Below are positions 11,401-23,215 of a stretch of DNA of 64,000 bases, in pieces. Source of the stretch: Podospora comata (Eukaryota > Ascomycota > Sordariomycetes > Sordariales > Podosporaceae); assembly GCA_017354895.1 (NCBI GenBank), contig CP071496.1:1364001-1428000 (forward strand), given 5' to 3'. Both the position numbers and the translations under genes were made by a program. Position 1 is the first letter of the stretch. Every line of letters starts with the position of its first letter. The notes beneath the pieces are model-generated. The model saw only the letters and a list, made by a program, of their open reading frames with translations, searched no databases and was not told the origin of the DNA.

Positions 11401-12956
11401 AGACTTCCGATCTTGTAGGGCTGAGCCGAGCCGGATACAGATCAGAGCACGGCGCGGGCCTCTCCCGGAGCCGTTGTGCTGGTGAAATGGTGATATTTGG
11501 CATTCCGCGACGTCTTGTCACGGCAGGGCACGGCGGGCTATCGGACTGTTGATGGACCCCGAAAAGTCTGCGAGCCAAGGGGGCTGAGACCGTCAGTGGC
11601 CCACATGAATCCCGGCATGTCGGGATACTTTCTTCGGATGGCGTTTGATCCGCAGAAGATATTTCGTCCCGTCTAGTCCCGTTCCCTTGCGCCTGGATTG
11701 GGTGGGATAGAAAACGCCAAGGCCTTCCAAAAGATGAGACGTTTTATTGATCTCTGGGGGTCGGGTGTTCCCCACGTGTGAGACAGACAGGCGGGGGTCT
11801 CTAGTCGGGACTCAGGGGAACAACGAGGGGCTCGAGTGCGAAAGCGCAAAGGCACACAGTCCCGACTTTCACAATGACCGAGCACAGACAGCTGTGGTTT
11901 CGAGGGATGATCACTTGTTGGAGGGTATGATGGCAACGTATGCTGACAGATCCAGATTGATAAGGGGGCGGAGGTTCTGCTCTGTTTGTGGGGGAGGCAA
12001 ACACCAACACTTTTTGTTCCCCCTTGACTGACGGTTGGTGGGGGAGAGAAGCCCAGGAACAAGCTGATGTAACGGACCCACGGTGCAATTTCGCATGCTG
12101 GTGAATGGACCAAAAACCCCGCTAACGATATCCACGATCTCACCCGCTGCCTGATCAAGCACTTATCAGGATTCTGGGGAACGAAAACGAGCCAAAGGGG
12201 GCGAGTATCCCCTACACCACAACATGTCAATACCAAACATTCATGCGTGAGAACAATCCGTCATAGAGATAGCACGATCGACCTCGAAGTCACAGAGAGA
12301 TTCACGAAGTGTCGGAACCGGCTGCACGGCGCGTAATGCATTACATACGGGAGCCGTGTCGGCATCATACACATCGCCAGTTTGTTCTCTCGAAGCCTTG
12401 GACGCCCCGGCAAACCCAATGAAGAGACAGCCCACGGCGGGGATCCAGCTCCACAAGGCTCACGCTTGCTGCCGGGAACTTTCCCTGTGAAGTGGTTACT
12501 GGGAGCTGGGAGCTGGAAGCTGGGCGAACAACAAGAGAAGAAGAACCCGGGGCGGTGGGCAGGTCTCGCACTGCGTGGTGGGCGCAAACCCCGTTGCCCA
12601 GATCTCGACTAGCTCCGCTCGGGCCCTGCGAAGACTCCGTCTGCCCAGACTTGTCACTTTTATAATTCGCGACCCCCGATCGGGGCCAAGCAAAGGTCTT
12701 TTTTTTCTAGTGCAATTGAACCAGACTCGTCGTCGTTGTATTCTGACGCGTCGTGGGACTATTCGTCTTCTTGTCTCTCGTTCTTTAACTTTTGCCAGTT
12801 TCTTGGTATTCTTGGTGTTCTTTGCGCCGTTGCTGCTCTTCGAACTGTACGACTTTCGAAGACTTTGAGTGTTTGCGACCGAGTTATAGACACCAATCTT
12901 GTCTCACAGCCCCATTCGCCAACTGCCACCACCTGGAGACAGCCAACGAACCGACC
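8434..12956. other. Gene-poor intergenic region, 4.5 kb
   Basis: Between the divergent SIP5 and ABC transporter genes. It contains a 16-nt minisatellite (10,121-10,361) and otherwise unique DNA. Frames of up to 187 codons (for example 11,673-12,236 minus) overlap several others, are Ser/Pro/Cys-rich and match no family I know, so I do not call them. The segment 9,430-11,140 is AT-richer than its surroundings. The last 300 bases before the ABC gene hold CTTTTATAATTCG at about 12,657 (possible TATA box) and a long T/C-rich leader. The distance suggests a long regulatory region for the transporter. Confidence 0.5.
10121..10361. repeat. 16-nt minisatellite, about 15 copies
   Basis: The unit TATTATTCTCTCTATC repeats head to tail about 15 times with few changes, the last copies being the most diverged. 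It is pyrimidine-rich on the plus strand. Because 16 is not a multiple of three, all three forward frames stay open through the array and give spurious Leu/Ser/Ile/Tyr repeat proteins. Confidence 0.95.
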
Positions 12957-15900
12957 ATGTCCTTTACTGGGGCAGGTTCCTTCGGGAACTACGACCTCAC
13001 GGCGCAGAGTACCGGAGCGCCTCTTGGGCGAACGACGACAAACGACCAGCAGCGGGAGGAGGTTGTGACTGCTGGGGGTTCTTCACCGGGACGGAATGAG
13101 AACGACGTGAGCAGGACGAGGGCTACGTCCCTGACTGAGGTGGCTGACAGTGAAGCCGCTATTCGCAATGAGAAGGGCAACATCACCGATGCCGCCGACG
13201 AGGAAGAAGAAGCCATTGAGGAGGAGCGCCGCCACAGCGCCGTTCTTGCATTGGCGCGCAAGTACACTTCACAGTCGCATTACGGTGTCGAGCCCGGCAC
13301 CAATGTCTTCGAAGCCGCCCTCCAAGATGAGAACTCGCCCATCAACCCCAATGGGCCCAATTTCAACAGCAAGGCCTGGGCAAAGGCTGTCGTGAGCATG
13401 ATGGACGGCCGGGGCGCCTCTTTCCGGACCAGCGGTGTTGCTTTCCAGCACCTGAACGTCTTCGGCTTCGGCGCGCCCACCGATTATCAGAAGGATGTTG
13501 CCAACATCTGGCTCGAGCTCGTTGGGCTCGCCCGCAAGCTGACCGGCAACAAGGGACGTCGCATTGACATTTTGCGCGATTTCGATGGTGTGGTCGAGAA
13601 GGGAGAGATGCTTGTTGTGCTTGGTCCCCCAGGTTCCGGCTGCAGTACCTTTCTCAAGACTATTGCCGGTGACTACAACGGCATCTACATGGATGAGAAC
13701 TCGTACTTCAACTACCAAGGTATGTGAAATCTGCGCCGATCTGGCCGACAAACACGCCGTGCTAACCAGTGCCTCAGGCATGACTGCCAAGGAGATGCAT
13801 ACGCACCATCGTGGTGAGGCCATCTACACGGCTGAGGTCGACACACATTTCCCCCAGCTTTCAGTTGGCGACACCCTCACTTTTGCTGCCCGCGCCCGCG
13901 CCCCCCGCCAACTTCCCCCAGGAGTCTCCAAGAACATGTTTGCCCAGCACTTGAGGGATGTTGTGATGGCCATGTTCGGCATCAGCCACACAGTCAACAC
14001 CCGTGTAGGTAACGAGTACATTCGCGGTGTGTCTGGTGGTGAGCGCAAGCGTGTCACCATTGCCGAGGCTGCCCTGTCCGGTGCCCCTCTTCAGTGCTGG
14101 GATAACAGCACAAGAGGTCTCGATAGCGCCAATGCCATCGAGTTCTGCAAGAACCTGAAAATGTCGAGCGACCTTTTCCAGAGCACTTGCTGCGTTTCCA
14201 TCTACCAGGCTCCCCAGAGCGCATACGACCTTTTCGACAAGGCCCTCGTGCTTTACGAAGGACGTCAGATCTTCTTCGGAAAGGCCAGCGAGGCCCGTCA
14301 GTACTTCGAGAGACTCGGCTTCGATTGCCCTTCCCGCCAGACCACCCCCGATTTCTTGACTTCCATGACAAGTCCCCTGGAGCGTGTTGTACGTCCTGGA
14401 TGGGAGGACAAGGCTCCCCGCACACCCGATGAGTTCGCTGCCGCCTGGAAGAAGAGCCCCGAGTACCAGGCTCTGCAGGCCCAGATCGAAGCCTACAAGG
14501 CGTCGCATCCCATCAACGGTCCCGATGCTGAAGCTTTCCGTGCGTCCAAGCAGGCCCAGCAGGCCAAGACCCAGCGTGTCAAGTCGCCCTTCACCCTCTC
14601 CTACATGCAGCAGATTCAGCTGTGTCTCTGGAGAGGTTGGAAGCGCCTGACCGGTGATCCAAGTCTGAGCATCGGTGCTCTGGTTGGAAACACCATCATG
14701 GCTCTCATCATCTCCAGTATCTTCTACAATCTCCAACCCACAACGGACAGCTTCTACCAGCGTGGCGCTTTGCTCTTCTTCGCTTGTCTTATGAACGCCT
14801 TCTCCAGTGCTCTCGAAATTCTCACTCTCTACTCGCAACGTCCCATTGTCGAAAAACACAAGGCCTACGCTCTTTACCACCCATCTGCTGAAGCCATCGC
14901 CTCGATGCTGTGCGATTTGCCATACAAGATTGCCAACACCCTCGTCTTCAACCTGACCTTGTACTTCATGACGAATCTGCGTCGGGAAGCGGGCGCTTTC
15001 TTCTTTTTCCTGCTGTTCTCGTTCTTCACTGTCCTGGTCATGTCCATGATCTTCCGGACAATTGCCAGCTCCACAAGAACGCTCTCGCAGGCCATGGTTC
15101 CCGCCGCCGCCATCATTCTCGCCTTGGTCATCTTCACTGGTTTCGTCATCCCCATCGATTACATGCCTGGATGGTGCCGCTGGATCAACTACATCGATCC
15201 CCTGGCCTATTCCTTCGAGTCTCTCATGGTCAACGAATTCCACAGTCGCAATTTCACTTGCACCCAGTTTGTGCCTAACCTCATGATTCCTGGTTATGGT
15301 GACATTAGCCCGGCCAACCGCGCTTGCTCCACCATCGGTTCCATTGCTGGCTCATCTATTGTCAATGGTGACGACTACATCAACTCGGCTTTCAAGTACT
15401 ACGTGTCTCATAAGTGGCGCAACTTTGGTATCTTGCTCGCCTTCATCGCCTTCTTCACCACCACCTACATGCTTGCGGCTGAGACAGTCTCTGCTGCCAA
15501 GAGCAAGGGTGAGGTCTTGCTCTTCCGTCGCGGCCACAAGCCTGCGTCCTTCAAGGAGAACAAGGGTGATGCCGAATCTGGCGGTGTCGCTGTTGCTGGA
15601 CCTGTTGCTAAGGCGGCTGCTGGGTACCAGTCCGATAAGGAGAGTGGCAACATCCAGGGCTCGACTAGTGTTTTCCATTGGAACAACGTCTGCTACGAGG
15701 TCAAGGTCAAGAAGGAGACTCGCCAGATCCTGAACAATGTGGACGGATGGGTGAAGCCCGGTACTCTCACGGCTCTTATGGGCGTCTCCGGCGCTGGCAA
15801 GACCACTCTTCTCGACTGCTTGGCTGACCGAACCTCCATGGGTGTTATCACGGGAGAAATGCTTGTTGATGGCCTTCCCAGAGACGCTTCTTTCCAGCGC

Positions 15901-17675
15901 AAGACCGGCTACGTTCAGCAACAGGATCTTCATCTTCAAACTACCACCGTTCGCGAGGCCTTGAACTTTAGCGCTCTCCTTCGTCAACCCGCGCACGTCC
16001 CCCGCGAAGAGAAGCTCGCTTATGTTGATGAGGTTATCAAGCTTTTGGAAATGGAGGAATACGCTGACGCCATCATCGGTGTCCCTGGCGAAGGTCTTAA
16101 CGTTGAACAGCGCAAGCGTCTTACTATCGGTGTCGAGCTTGCTGCCAAGCCCCCTCTGCTCCTCTTCGTTGATGAGCCTACCTCCGGTCTCGACAGTCAA
16201 ACATCATGGGCCATTTTGGATCTTCTCGAGAAGCTCACCAAGAGCGGACAAGCCATTCTCTGCACCATTCATCAGCCCTCGGCCATGCTCTTCCAGCGCT
16301 TCGACAGACTCTTGTTTCTGGCCAAGGGTGGCAGGACTGTGTACTTTGGCGATATCGGCGAAAACTCCAAGACCATGACTTCCTACTTTGAGCGCAATGG
16401 TGGTTTCCCTTGCCCTGCTGACGCCAACCCCGCTGAGTGGATGTTGGAGGTTATCGGTGCTGCCCCTGGAAGTGTTACCAATGTCGACTGGCACCAGGCC
16501 TGGCGCGAGAGTCCCGAGTATGCTGCCGTCCAGGAAGAGCTTCAGCGTCTCAAGGCCCAGGCCAAGCCCTCTGATGCCCTCGCCACCGACGATGGAAGTT
16601 ATCGTGAGTTCGCTGCTCCCTTCGGCGAGCAACTCCGCAGTGTCACCCATCGTGTCTTCCAGCAATACTGGCGCACTCCCACCTACATTTACTCCAAGGC
16701 CATTCTCTGCCTCATCGTCTCGCTCTTCATCGGCTTCGTTTTTTTCAAAGCTCCCAACACCATCCAGGGTCTCCAGAACCAGATGTTTGCCATCTTCAAC
16801 ATTCTCACCGTCTTCGGCCAGCTCGTACAGCAGACCATGCCTCACTTCGTCGTCCAACGCTCCTTGTATGAGGTCCGCGAGCGTCCCTCCAAAGTCTACA
16901 GCTGGAAGGTCTTTATGCTCTCGCAGATCATTGTTGAGCTCCCCTGGAACACCCTCATGGCCGCTCTGATGTTCGTCACCTGGTACTACCCCGTCGGGCT
17001 TGATGCAAACGCTGCCGCCGCCGGCCAGACTGCCGAGCGTGGCGCTCTCATGTTCCTGCTCCTGGTCGCCTTCATGCTGTTCACCTCCACCTTCACTGAT
17101 TTCATCATTGCTGGTTTTGAGACGGCCGAAGCAGGCGGAAACATCGCCAACTTGCTCTTCAGTTTGTGCTTGATCTTCTGCGGTGTCCTGGCTACCCCTG
17201 AAACCATGCCCAGGTTCTGGATCTTCATGTATCGCGTCAGCCCCTTCACGTACCTTGTCAGCGCCATGCTGTCCACCGCTGTCGCCAACTCCGAAGTCAT
17301 CTGCGCTGCCAATGAGTTGCAGAAGTTTGCACCCCCCTCGGGTCAAACTTGCTTCGAGTACCTCGAATCCTACATGGAGATTGCCGGTGGTTATCTCACC
17401 AACCCCAACAGCACCGACATGTGCTCATTCTGCACCATCAAGGACACCAACGTGTTCCTTGCTCAGGTCGGCGCCAACTATGACGACAGATGGCGCAACT
17501 TTGGGTATGTGATTCCACTCTCTCTTCATTCTTTTCATGTTCAGCCAGCTAACCTTGTTCCCTTTGCAGTATCCTCTGGGCCTTCATCATCTTCAACATC
17601 TTCGCTGCTCTCGGTGTATACTGGCTCGTCCGTGTACCTAAGAAGAAGCTCGGTGCCAAGGCGAAGAAGGAGTAG
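12957..17675 (+). CDS. PDR-type (ABCG full-size) ABC transporter
   Basis: A plasma-membrane drug/lipid exporter with the fungal pleiotropic drug resistance layout NBD1-TMD1-NBD2-TMD2, 1531 aa. Exons are 12,957-13,719, 13,778-17,504 and 17,570-17,675. Both introns have GTATGT donors and CTAAC branch points. NBD1 has the degenerate Walker [13 protein letters not shown] (Cys for Lys), a canonical signature [13 protein letters not shown], and a Walker B with Asn ([11 protein letters not shown]). NBD2 has a canonical Walker [13 protein letters not shown] and Walker [14 protein letters not shown] but a degenerate signature ([12 protein letters not shown]). This reciprocal asymmetry is normal for the family and leaves one competent ATP site. 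Six-helix membrane blocks follow each NBD, and the protein ends in [13 protein letters not shown]. The start at 12,957 (GACCATGTCC) is preferred to an upstream in-frame Met at 12,792, because that part is leader-like. It is most like CDR/ABC-A drug pumps. The substrate is unknown. Confidence 0.95.
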
Positions 17676-18504
17676 ATCGGTCTTCTCCTGTGACCCACGA
17701 AAAAGACCCAACAAAAATTTTCAGCCAAGTAACGAAGACGACGAAAACGATGATGCTTGGGTGAGGTGGTACGAGTTCGTCTTTCGTGTCCTGACACGAT
17801 GCGCATCTTGTCCCCACACCTCCCGTCATCATGATCTCCCCTCCACACCGGCATCGAGGCAAAGTCCGCTTTTGCTCTTGATATCTTGCGACTTGTTTTT
17901 GCTTCGCCCCTGCTTAATCCTGGTCTCACCAGACACCAAAGCATTTACACCATCTTGTCCTCATAACCACCGTCTCGCAAGCAGCACATAGCAGACGCAC
18001 ATACACACACACATACACACACATACAAAGCGATCGGATACCAAATGTACATTTCTTGCATCTTTCACTGTCCTTGTTTCTCTCTTATTTTTTATATAAT
18101 GTCTAAAAGAATAAAACTCCTTTTGGTATCGGGTTAAACCTAGGAAGGGAGGCAGCCATTGATGAGCCTCATGGCAAAGCGGGTCGTTTATATTGCATTT
18201 CCAGTTTGGAATTTGCTTTCTTGTACATAAATCCTGGATTTGGTTTGCTTTTTGTCTTGTCTATAGCACAATGCCCCCATTGTACATGGACAGTAACGAC
18301 AGTCAAAAGGGAAAATGGGTCATGATAGAAGTGGATGAATCAATATGATACCAATTTATTTGATATTGCTTTCTTTGCGTGCTTGTGCCAGGAGTCTTAG
18401 TGCTCATGGAATGATAATGTGTCACTGAATTAAGACTGCTTTTTTGTTTCCGGTAACTAATAATACAACCATTTGACGCTGACACGTCCCTTACAACCGG
18501 GACC
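17676..18504. other. Convergent intergenic region, ABC / SAM50
   Basis: An 830 bp gap between two 3' ends. It holds a short CA-rich microsatellite (about 17,997-18,028, alternating CACATA and CACACA) and T-rich DNA with AATAAA-like sequence near 18,110 (AGAATAAAACTCC), a plausible polyadenylation signal for the transporter. I see no gene. Confidence 0.55.
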
Positions 18505-20242
18505 TTAAAGAAAGCTGATTCCAACACCAACCTGTAGTCCCTTTCTCCCCTCCTCCCCTCTCCTCAACACAAGCGGCAGGCTAAAGTTGAGCTCAAATCT
18601 TGCCATAGGATGGGCATACACCAGCCCAAACCCAGCAGCCACACTCGGCAGCCCGTTCCCAAGCTGCCCAACAGCAGAGGCCACACCTTCAAACACCTTC
18701 TTTGGCTCCATGGCCAACACCCGCCCATTTTCCCCTGTGGCCACCTTCTTTTGAAGCGCCACCATTCGGCCACCATTGGCAAAGAGCTGGAATCTCAACG
18801 GCGAGTCCGCACTCAGACGAGGAAGAGGAAACATCATGTTCACGCTCCCAGCAGCGAAAACGTCACCACCGACGGAATCAGCGCCGTCATGGGGGCCGAG
18901 ACCGCCGAGCTTGAATCCGCGGACGTCAGCAGGGCCGCCAAGTTGGAACCGGTCGTTGATGCGGCTTGGACAAGCTGGAGCGGCAGGGTTGTAGCCCAGT
19001 GCTAGGGGGTAGAGAAGACCAACACGGACACCCCCGCCGATGGAAACACCTGATTTGGCCTGCGAGCCGGGGAGGGATAATGGGATAGCACCGGACGTTT
19101 CGAGCTCGGTTTTGGCAAAGGCCACATCACCGCTTAGGGGTCCCCAGCCGGCGAGCTCGGAGGTGGTCTTGAGGAGATAGCCGCTTTGGGGGAGCATGGG
19201 GTTGTCTCGGCGGTCGAGAGTGTATGTGTGGCCTATTGAGGACTTGACGGAGTCACCTGCGTCGGCCCGAACGGTGGGGGAAGCCTTGGGGGCCACGCCG
19301 GTTAACTGTCTCCATACCCCGTTGTACGTGACGGTGTGGGAAGCTTTGCTGTCGCTCAACCATGAGAGCTTAAGGCTGCCACCTGTGAGGTGTTCCTCAT
19401 GGGATGCCCACGGCTTTTGTGTTGATGAGCGGAGAGCGTCCAAGGCCAGCCGTATGTCTGGGTTGGCGTTTAATGGGGTGGAGAAGCTGGCGTTGTAGGC
19501 TGATCTGGTGCGTGTGCCGGTACTGGCGTTGATGGACAAAGTCTCGGCACCACCAAAGATGTTTCGGAATACACCATTGGTGTAAGCGGAGCCTTCTGCA
19601 TTGCCAAAGTCGGTGCCGGCGGTGAATACGAGTCTGGACTTCTCCTTGACGTTAATGGCAATGTCCAGCTCTGTCCTGTTGGGAGGAGCATCAGGCCGGT
19701 TGGCCTCGGAAATGAATGCCCCGAAACCGTCCTCTTTGAAGATATCTACGTGAAGGTCATGTTAGGCATGGTTCTGAGTTCTTCATGAAGAGGCACAGAC
19801 GCACCAAAACGGGAGAGCCGCCGGGTAGCGGCACCAACACGCTCCAAGCTCTCGCCGAGGGTCGAGGATGAGTTTTCGGGGCCCTCCACAAGAGGCTTGA
19901 ATATACGATCGAGAATAGACCGGCGTGTATTTGAGGCGCCGTGCACTTCAATGGAGTTGATAGCAGCAGGGGTGAGAAGGTGCTCATCGAGCTGTGCATG
20001 AGGGAGTGCTGTTAGTGACCCTGAGACAGTAAAATAAGGAGCCAAGAGCGCTGAAAGCAAATGTCTTGTACCATGTTCGATTTGCTATCGTAGGCCTGGC
20101 GTTGTGAAGGAACGGCGGCCTGTGTGAGATTGGTGTGTTAATAGTCCTCATCCAGAGTCCCAGAGTCCGGCTGGCCAAACAGTAGAATGCCATTCTCTTG
20201 TAAACTTACACCGCTGCTGCCGGAGCCGAGAGAGGCTCCCAT
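18505..20242 (-). CDS. SAM50: Sorting and assembly machinery beta-barrel protein SAM50 (Omp85 family)
   Basis: Sam50 is the core of the mitochondrial outer-membrane complex that folds beta-barrel proteins such as porin and Tom40. Four exons: 20,242-20,210, 20,119-20,072, 19,991-19,805 and 19,745-18,505, giving 502 aa with all phases agreeing. Residues 28-90 form the single POTRA domain (LLTPAAINSIEVHGASNTRRSILD has the typical first strand and helix). From DIFKEDGFGAFI onward come the 16 strands of the barrel. The conserved lid-loop motif is at about residue 360 (GGPADVRGFKLGGLGP), and the family's C-terminal strand ends in GVGISFL. The two tiny first exons encode a short Gly/Ser-rich cytosol-facing lead. 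It shares its upstream region with UBC6, 436 bp away. Confidence 0.93.
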
Positions 20243-20678
20243 ACTGTGAGTGAGGCTTGCTGTCACTCTGGTTTCGGAAGCTCTTCAGTGAGAGTCCCGG
20301 ATTGGATTGGACAAGGGTCCGTGGGAATGGGGCGCTCGAAACGGGTCCATTTTAATCTTGGCTTCGGTGCATCGCTGACGTAAGAAGGCGCAGGCCCCAC
20401 TTCCTTTGATTCCTTCCATTCACCTTTGGGACCCTTCTGTGCTGTTGTGGTGGTGGGCCTGTCAGCCACAACCCTCTCTTTGCCTTCGCCCTCCAACCTT
20501 GATTTCGTCACCCACGCTGCCACAAGCCTTTTATCCCCAGCCAACGTCCAGCGCATTCAACACTCTGCGCGCCCCTCTCTCTCTACAGTTTTGGGCCGTT
20601 TCAGCAACTACACTGTCTCTCTCTCAGCGCACCGTCACCGCCCGCCCGATCAGCCACGTCCCTCATTCCTCGTTCAAG
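20243..20678. promoter_or_regulatory. Bidirectional promoter region of SAM50 and UBC6
   Basis: These 436 bp separate the start codons of two divergently transcribed genes, so both promoters and both 5' UTRs must lie here. The UBC6 side is C/T-rich, as in fungal leaders. I see no clear TATA box, which fits housekeeping genes. Confidence 0.6.
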
Positions 20679-21623
20679 ATGGCCAGTCGTGCAGCGCACA
20701 AGCGCGTAAGTGTCTCTTTCGGTCCTCCTGGCCTGGCCATATGTCTGTCGTTCGTGGGGGAAATCTCTGACTTGTTCCTCTTATCCAGTTGACGCGCGAA
20801 TACAAGAGCATCTCTGAAAACCCACCTCCGTACATCCAAGCCCACCCCTCGGAAACCAATATCCTGGAGTAGGAACCGCCTCTCCCCCGCGCAAGCACAA
20901 GAACGGCTACTGACCAGTTTCTCTTACAGGTGGCACTATGTTATTACCGGTCCTGAGGACACCCCCTACCATGGCGGCCAGTACTGGGGAACCCTGATTT
21001 TCCCTCCCAACTACCCCTTCGCCCCACCAGCGATCCGTATGCACACCCCTTCCGGCCGGTTCCAACCGTCAAGCCGTCTCTGTCTTTCCATCTCGGATTT
21101 CCACCCACGATCATTCAATCCGGCCTGGGAGGTATCGACCATTCTGATCGGCCTGCTTTCGTTCATGACATCAGAGGAGATGACCACTGGGTCGGTGTCG
21201 GCTACCGAGGCCGAGAGGAGGATGTATGCCGCGCGATCTCGGTGGTGGAACTCGACAGGGGGCGGCTCGCACTTGAAAGGAGACAGCAAGGCTGGTAAAG
21301 GCAACATCAAGGCCGGGGATGGCGGTCTCAAGTTCAAGTCGGAATGGCCAGAAATTGACGCTGAAAACTGGGCGTGGATGCGAGAAAACAAGATTGATAC
21401 GGCTACGGGGATGAAGATGGTTGAGGCGAACCCTGCTTCTTGTGGGCCCCAGCTCGGTATTGCTACCGGGAGCGGCCACCAAGCCCATGCGGTGGTGGAT
21501 GCTGTCATTCAGCAACGAGAAGCAGGGCAAGGTTGGCTTCGCAACAACAGGATGATGGTGGTTGGAGGCATCATCTTTATTTATGTTCTGATTGCACGGC
21601 TACTAGGTGAGGGCACTCCATGA
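20679..21623 (+). CDS. UBC6: ER tail-anchored ubiquitin-conjugating enzyme UBC6
   Basis: Ubc6 works with Doa10 in ER-associated degradation, attaching ubiquitin to misfolded membrane proteins. Exons are 20,679-20,705, 20,789-20,868 and 20,930-21,623 (266 aa, in phase). The E2 fold begins at LTREYKSISENPPPYIQAHP. ILEWHYVITGPEDTPYHGG and FPPNYPFAPPAIRMHTPSGRF follow, then the catalytic Cys in SSRLCLSISDFHP, with the UBE2J-type absence of the usual HPN layout. After a Gly/Lys-rich linker and a WAWMRENKID segment, the protein ends in a single hydrophobic anchor, MMVVGGIIFIYVLIARLL, with only about six residues after it, as expected for a tail-anchored protein. The start is the only Met before the domain. 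Confidence 0.94.
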
Positions 21624-22135
21624 GTCTTGCAAAGAGGTTGGCGTGTTGGATGTTGGTCGGGAATGCAGCGAGGGCCATTTAGGCAGGGAGGATGGTCTCT
21701 AACACTGGATTACCATGTTTTTTAATTGGGTTTCCTCATCTTGGGCCAAGGAGTTATGTTTCTCACTAGGCTTGGCTCAAACTGTACTTCTATGCGGGAA
21801 ATGGAAGGGTTTCTAGGCTTTCTGCTCAGCACATTTCGGCGGTATGTTCATTTGTAATATGGCTTTCAGCAAAGTAAACAACACACAAATATGTAAGGCA
21901 GTTGTTGGTAGTGTATCTAAAGATCATACCATTCATTTCTACTGAGTACCTGGCGCTCCAAACAAAAGTGGTACATTCTGTGGAACATGAAGTTCAGCCC
22001 TGTGGAGCAGTGAACACCAGGTGTGGAGCATCGGCTGAACAGGAAGAGTTCTAGTCCTACCCCAGATTCTTGGCCCCAACTTCACTCAAACAAAGACGCT
22101 GGCAGCAAGTGGGAGAAAAGACGACTTCTGATGTT
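21624..22135. other. Intergenic, downstream of UBC6
   Basis: About 510 bp of unique DNA holding the UBC6 3' UTR. No gene or repeat seen. Confidence 0.5.
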
Positions 22136-22662
22136 TTAATTGAACAACTTGTTCTTCACCCTACTCAACACCCCTCCAGACTTGTCCTCCCGCGGGTGGT
22201 ACGGACCAACCTCGAACCCCCACTCATTCACCTTTTCACATGTGTACAGCTTCCTGTTGACCTTGAAACTATCTTCATCGTCTGGTCCATAGCGGGTATC
22301 AACATGGAAACATTCGCAAAGCCCGATAGTTCAGGCCATGCGTGTGATTCGTGCCGCAGTCACAGCATTTCACTCTGGTAGAGCGTAGCCACCCGGGGGA
22401 CAGCTCCTGGCCACCAATGATGCGAAAGACCTTGGCTTTTGGCCGGATCTGTGCTGTCGACAAGCTCTGTATTCTTGGTCTCTTTGTAAGGTGTCTGTGT
22501 AGATTCCTTGCATTCTTTGCAAGGGTCGCCCTCTCTACGTTTGGGATTGTTGAGATTGGTCCAGCCGTAGATCTCGTTGTGGTGGTACTTTGCTGGATCC
22601 TTAGGGTCGTTGTGTCTCCGATAGAGACGGCTGGAGATGTAGGTTCCCGAAACTCTGTCCAT
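22136..22662 (-). pseudogene. Possible broken or unrecognised Cys-containing small gene
   Basis: Three minus-strand frames each look coding over part of this segment. From 22,662 one reads MDRVSGTYISSRLYRRHND, with HHNEIYGWTNLNN and CKEC after it. A second carries VKCCDCGTNHTHGL near 22,350. The third runs from about 22,320 to a stop at 22,136 and reads CECFHVDTRYGPDDEDSF, with LYTCEKVNEWGFEVGPYH after it. I cannot join them with good GT-AG introns, so either the gene has lost its frame at least twice or I am missing introns. The paired Cys suggest a small zinc-binding fungal protein. I do not recognise the family. It could also be chance. Confidence 0.3.
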
Positions 22663-23215
22663 GGCTGATGTTGTGATGATGTTTGCTTATGGCTAAATAC
22701 GTGGGTGACTAGGTATGGGTAATGAATGTCCACGCCGTTGAGAAAATAGATGCGGGTTCCAAACAAGAGAAGCAGAGATTTACATTTCGTACAAGATTGA
22801 AAGCCATCGCTCATACTTCGTGTTTGATTCAAACAAGGCACCTGTTCGCTAATCTTTGTTCCTGCTATCGCCTTCTGGACATGGCCACCAGTCTCCGATG
22901 CCCATCTGGAAGCTCAACAAGACAAAGCCGCTGAGTCATGCTTCAAATCATGGGCATGATGTACCATATCTATTGACTCAGGCATTCCTGTGAAGGTATC
23001 TCATATACTAAATAGCCCTGCAAACAGCATTTAGCAACTAATTCCCAAGTTGATTTGTAAAGAGTAGCTTATTTATTTCTCCACCGCAGGTCGTCCCTCA
23101 AATAGGCTGACCTGTGGAGCAGGAACTGTCTTATCATTAGAGGTGTTAGCCAAACTAAGCCCATCCCGGACATAAAGCACCTGGCTTACACGTAATATTG
23201 TCGCACCCGGAGTTC
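22663..23215. other. Intergenic
   Basis: About 550 bp with no convincing gene. The sequence drifts toward AT-rich as the transposon nest approaches. Confidence 0.45.

Noticed and set aside
11673-12236. 187-codon minus frame in the 4.5 kb intergenic region
   Set aside because: Composition is Cys/Pro/Ser/Arg-rich without any family resemblance, and other frames overlap it on both strands.
13861-15243. 460-codon antisense frame inside the ABC transporter gene
   Set aside because: It mirrors a strongly coding, G/C-third-position-biased exon on the plus strand and has no domain of its own. The same holds for 15,352-16,200 and 16,204-17,346.
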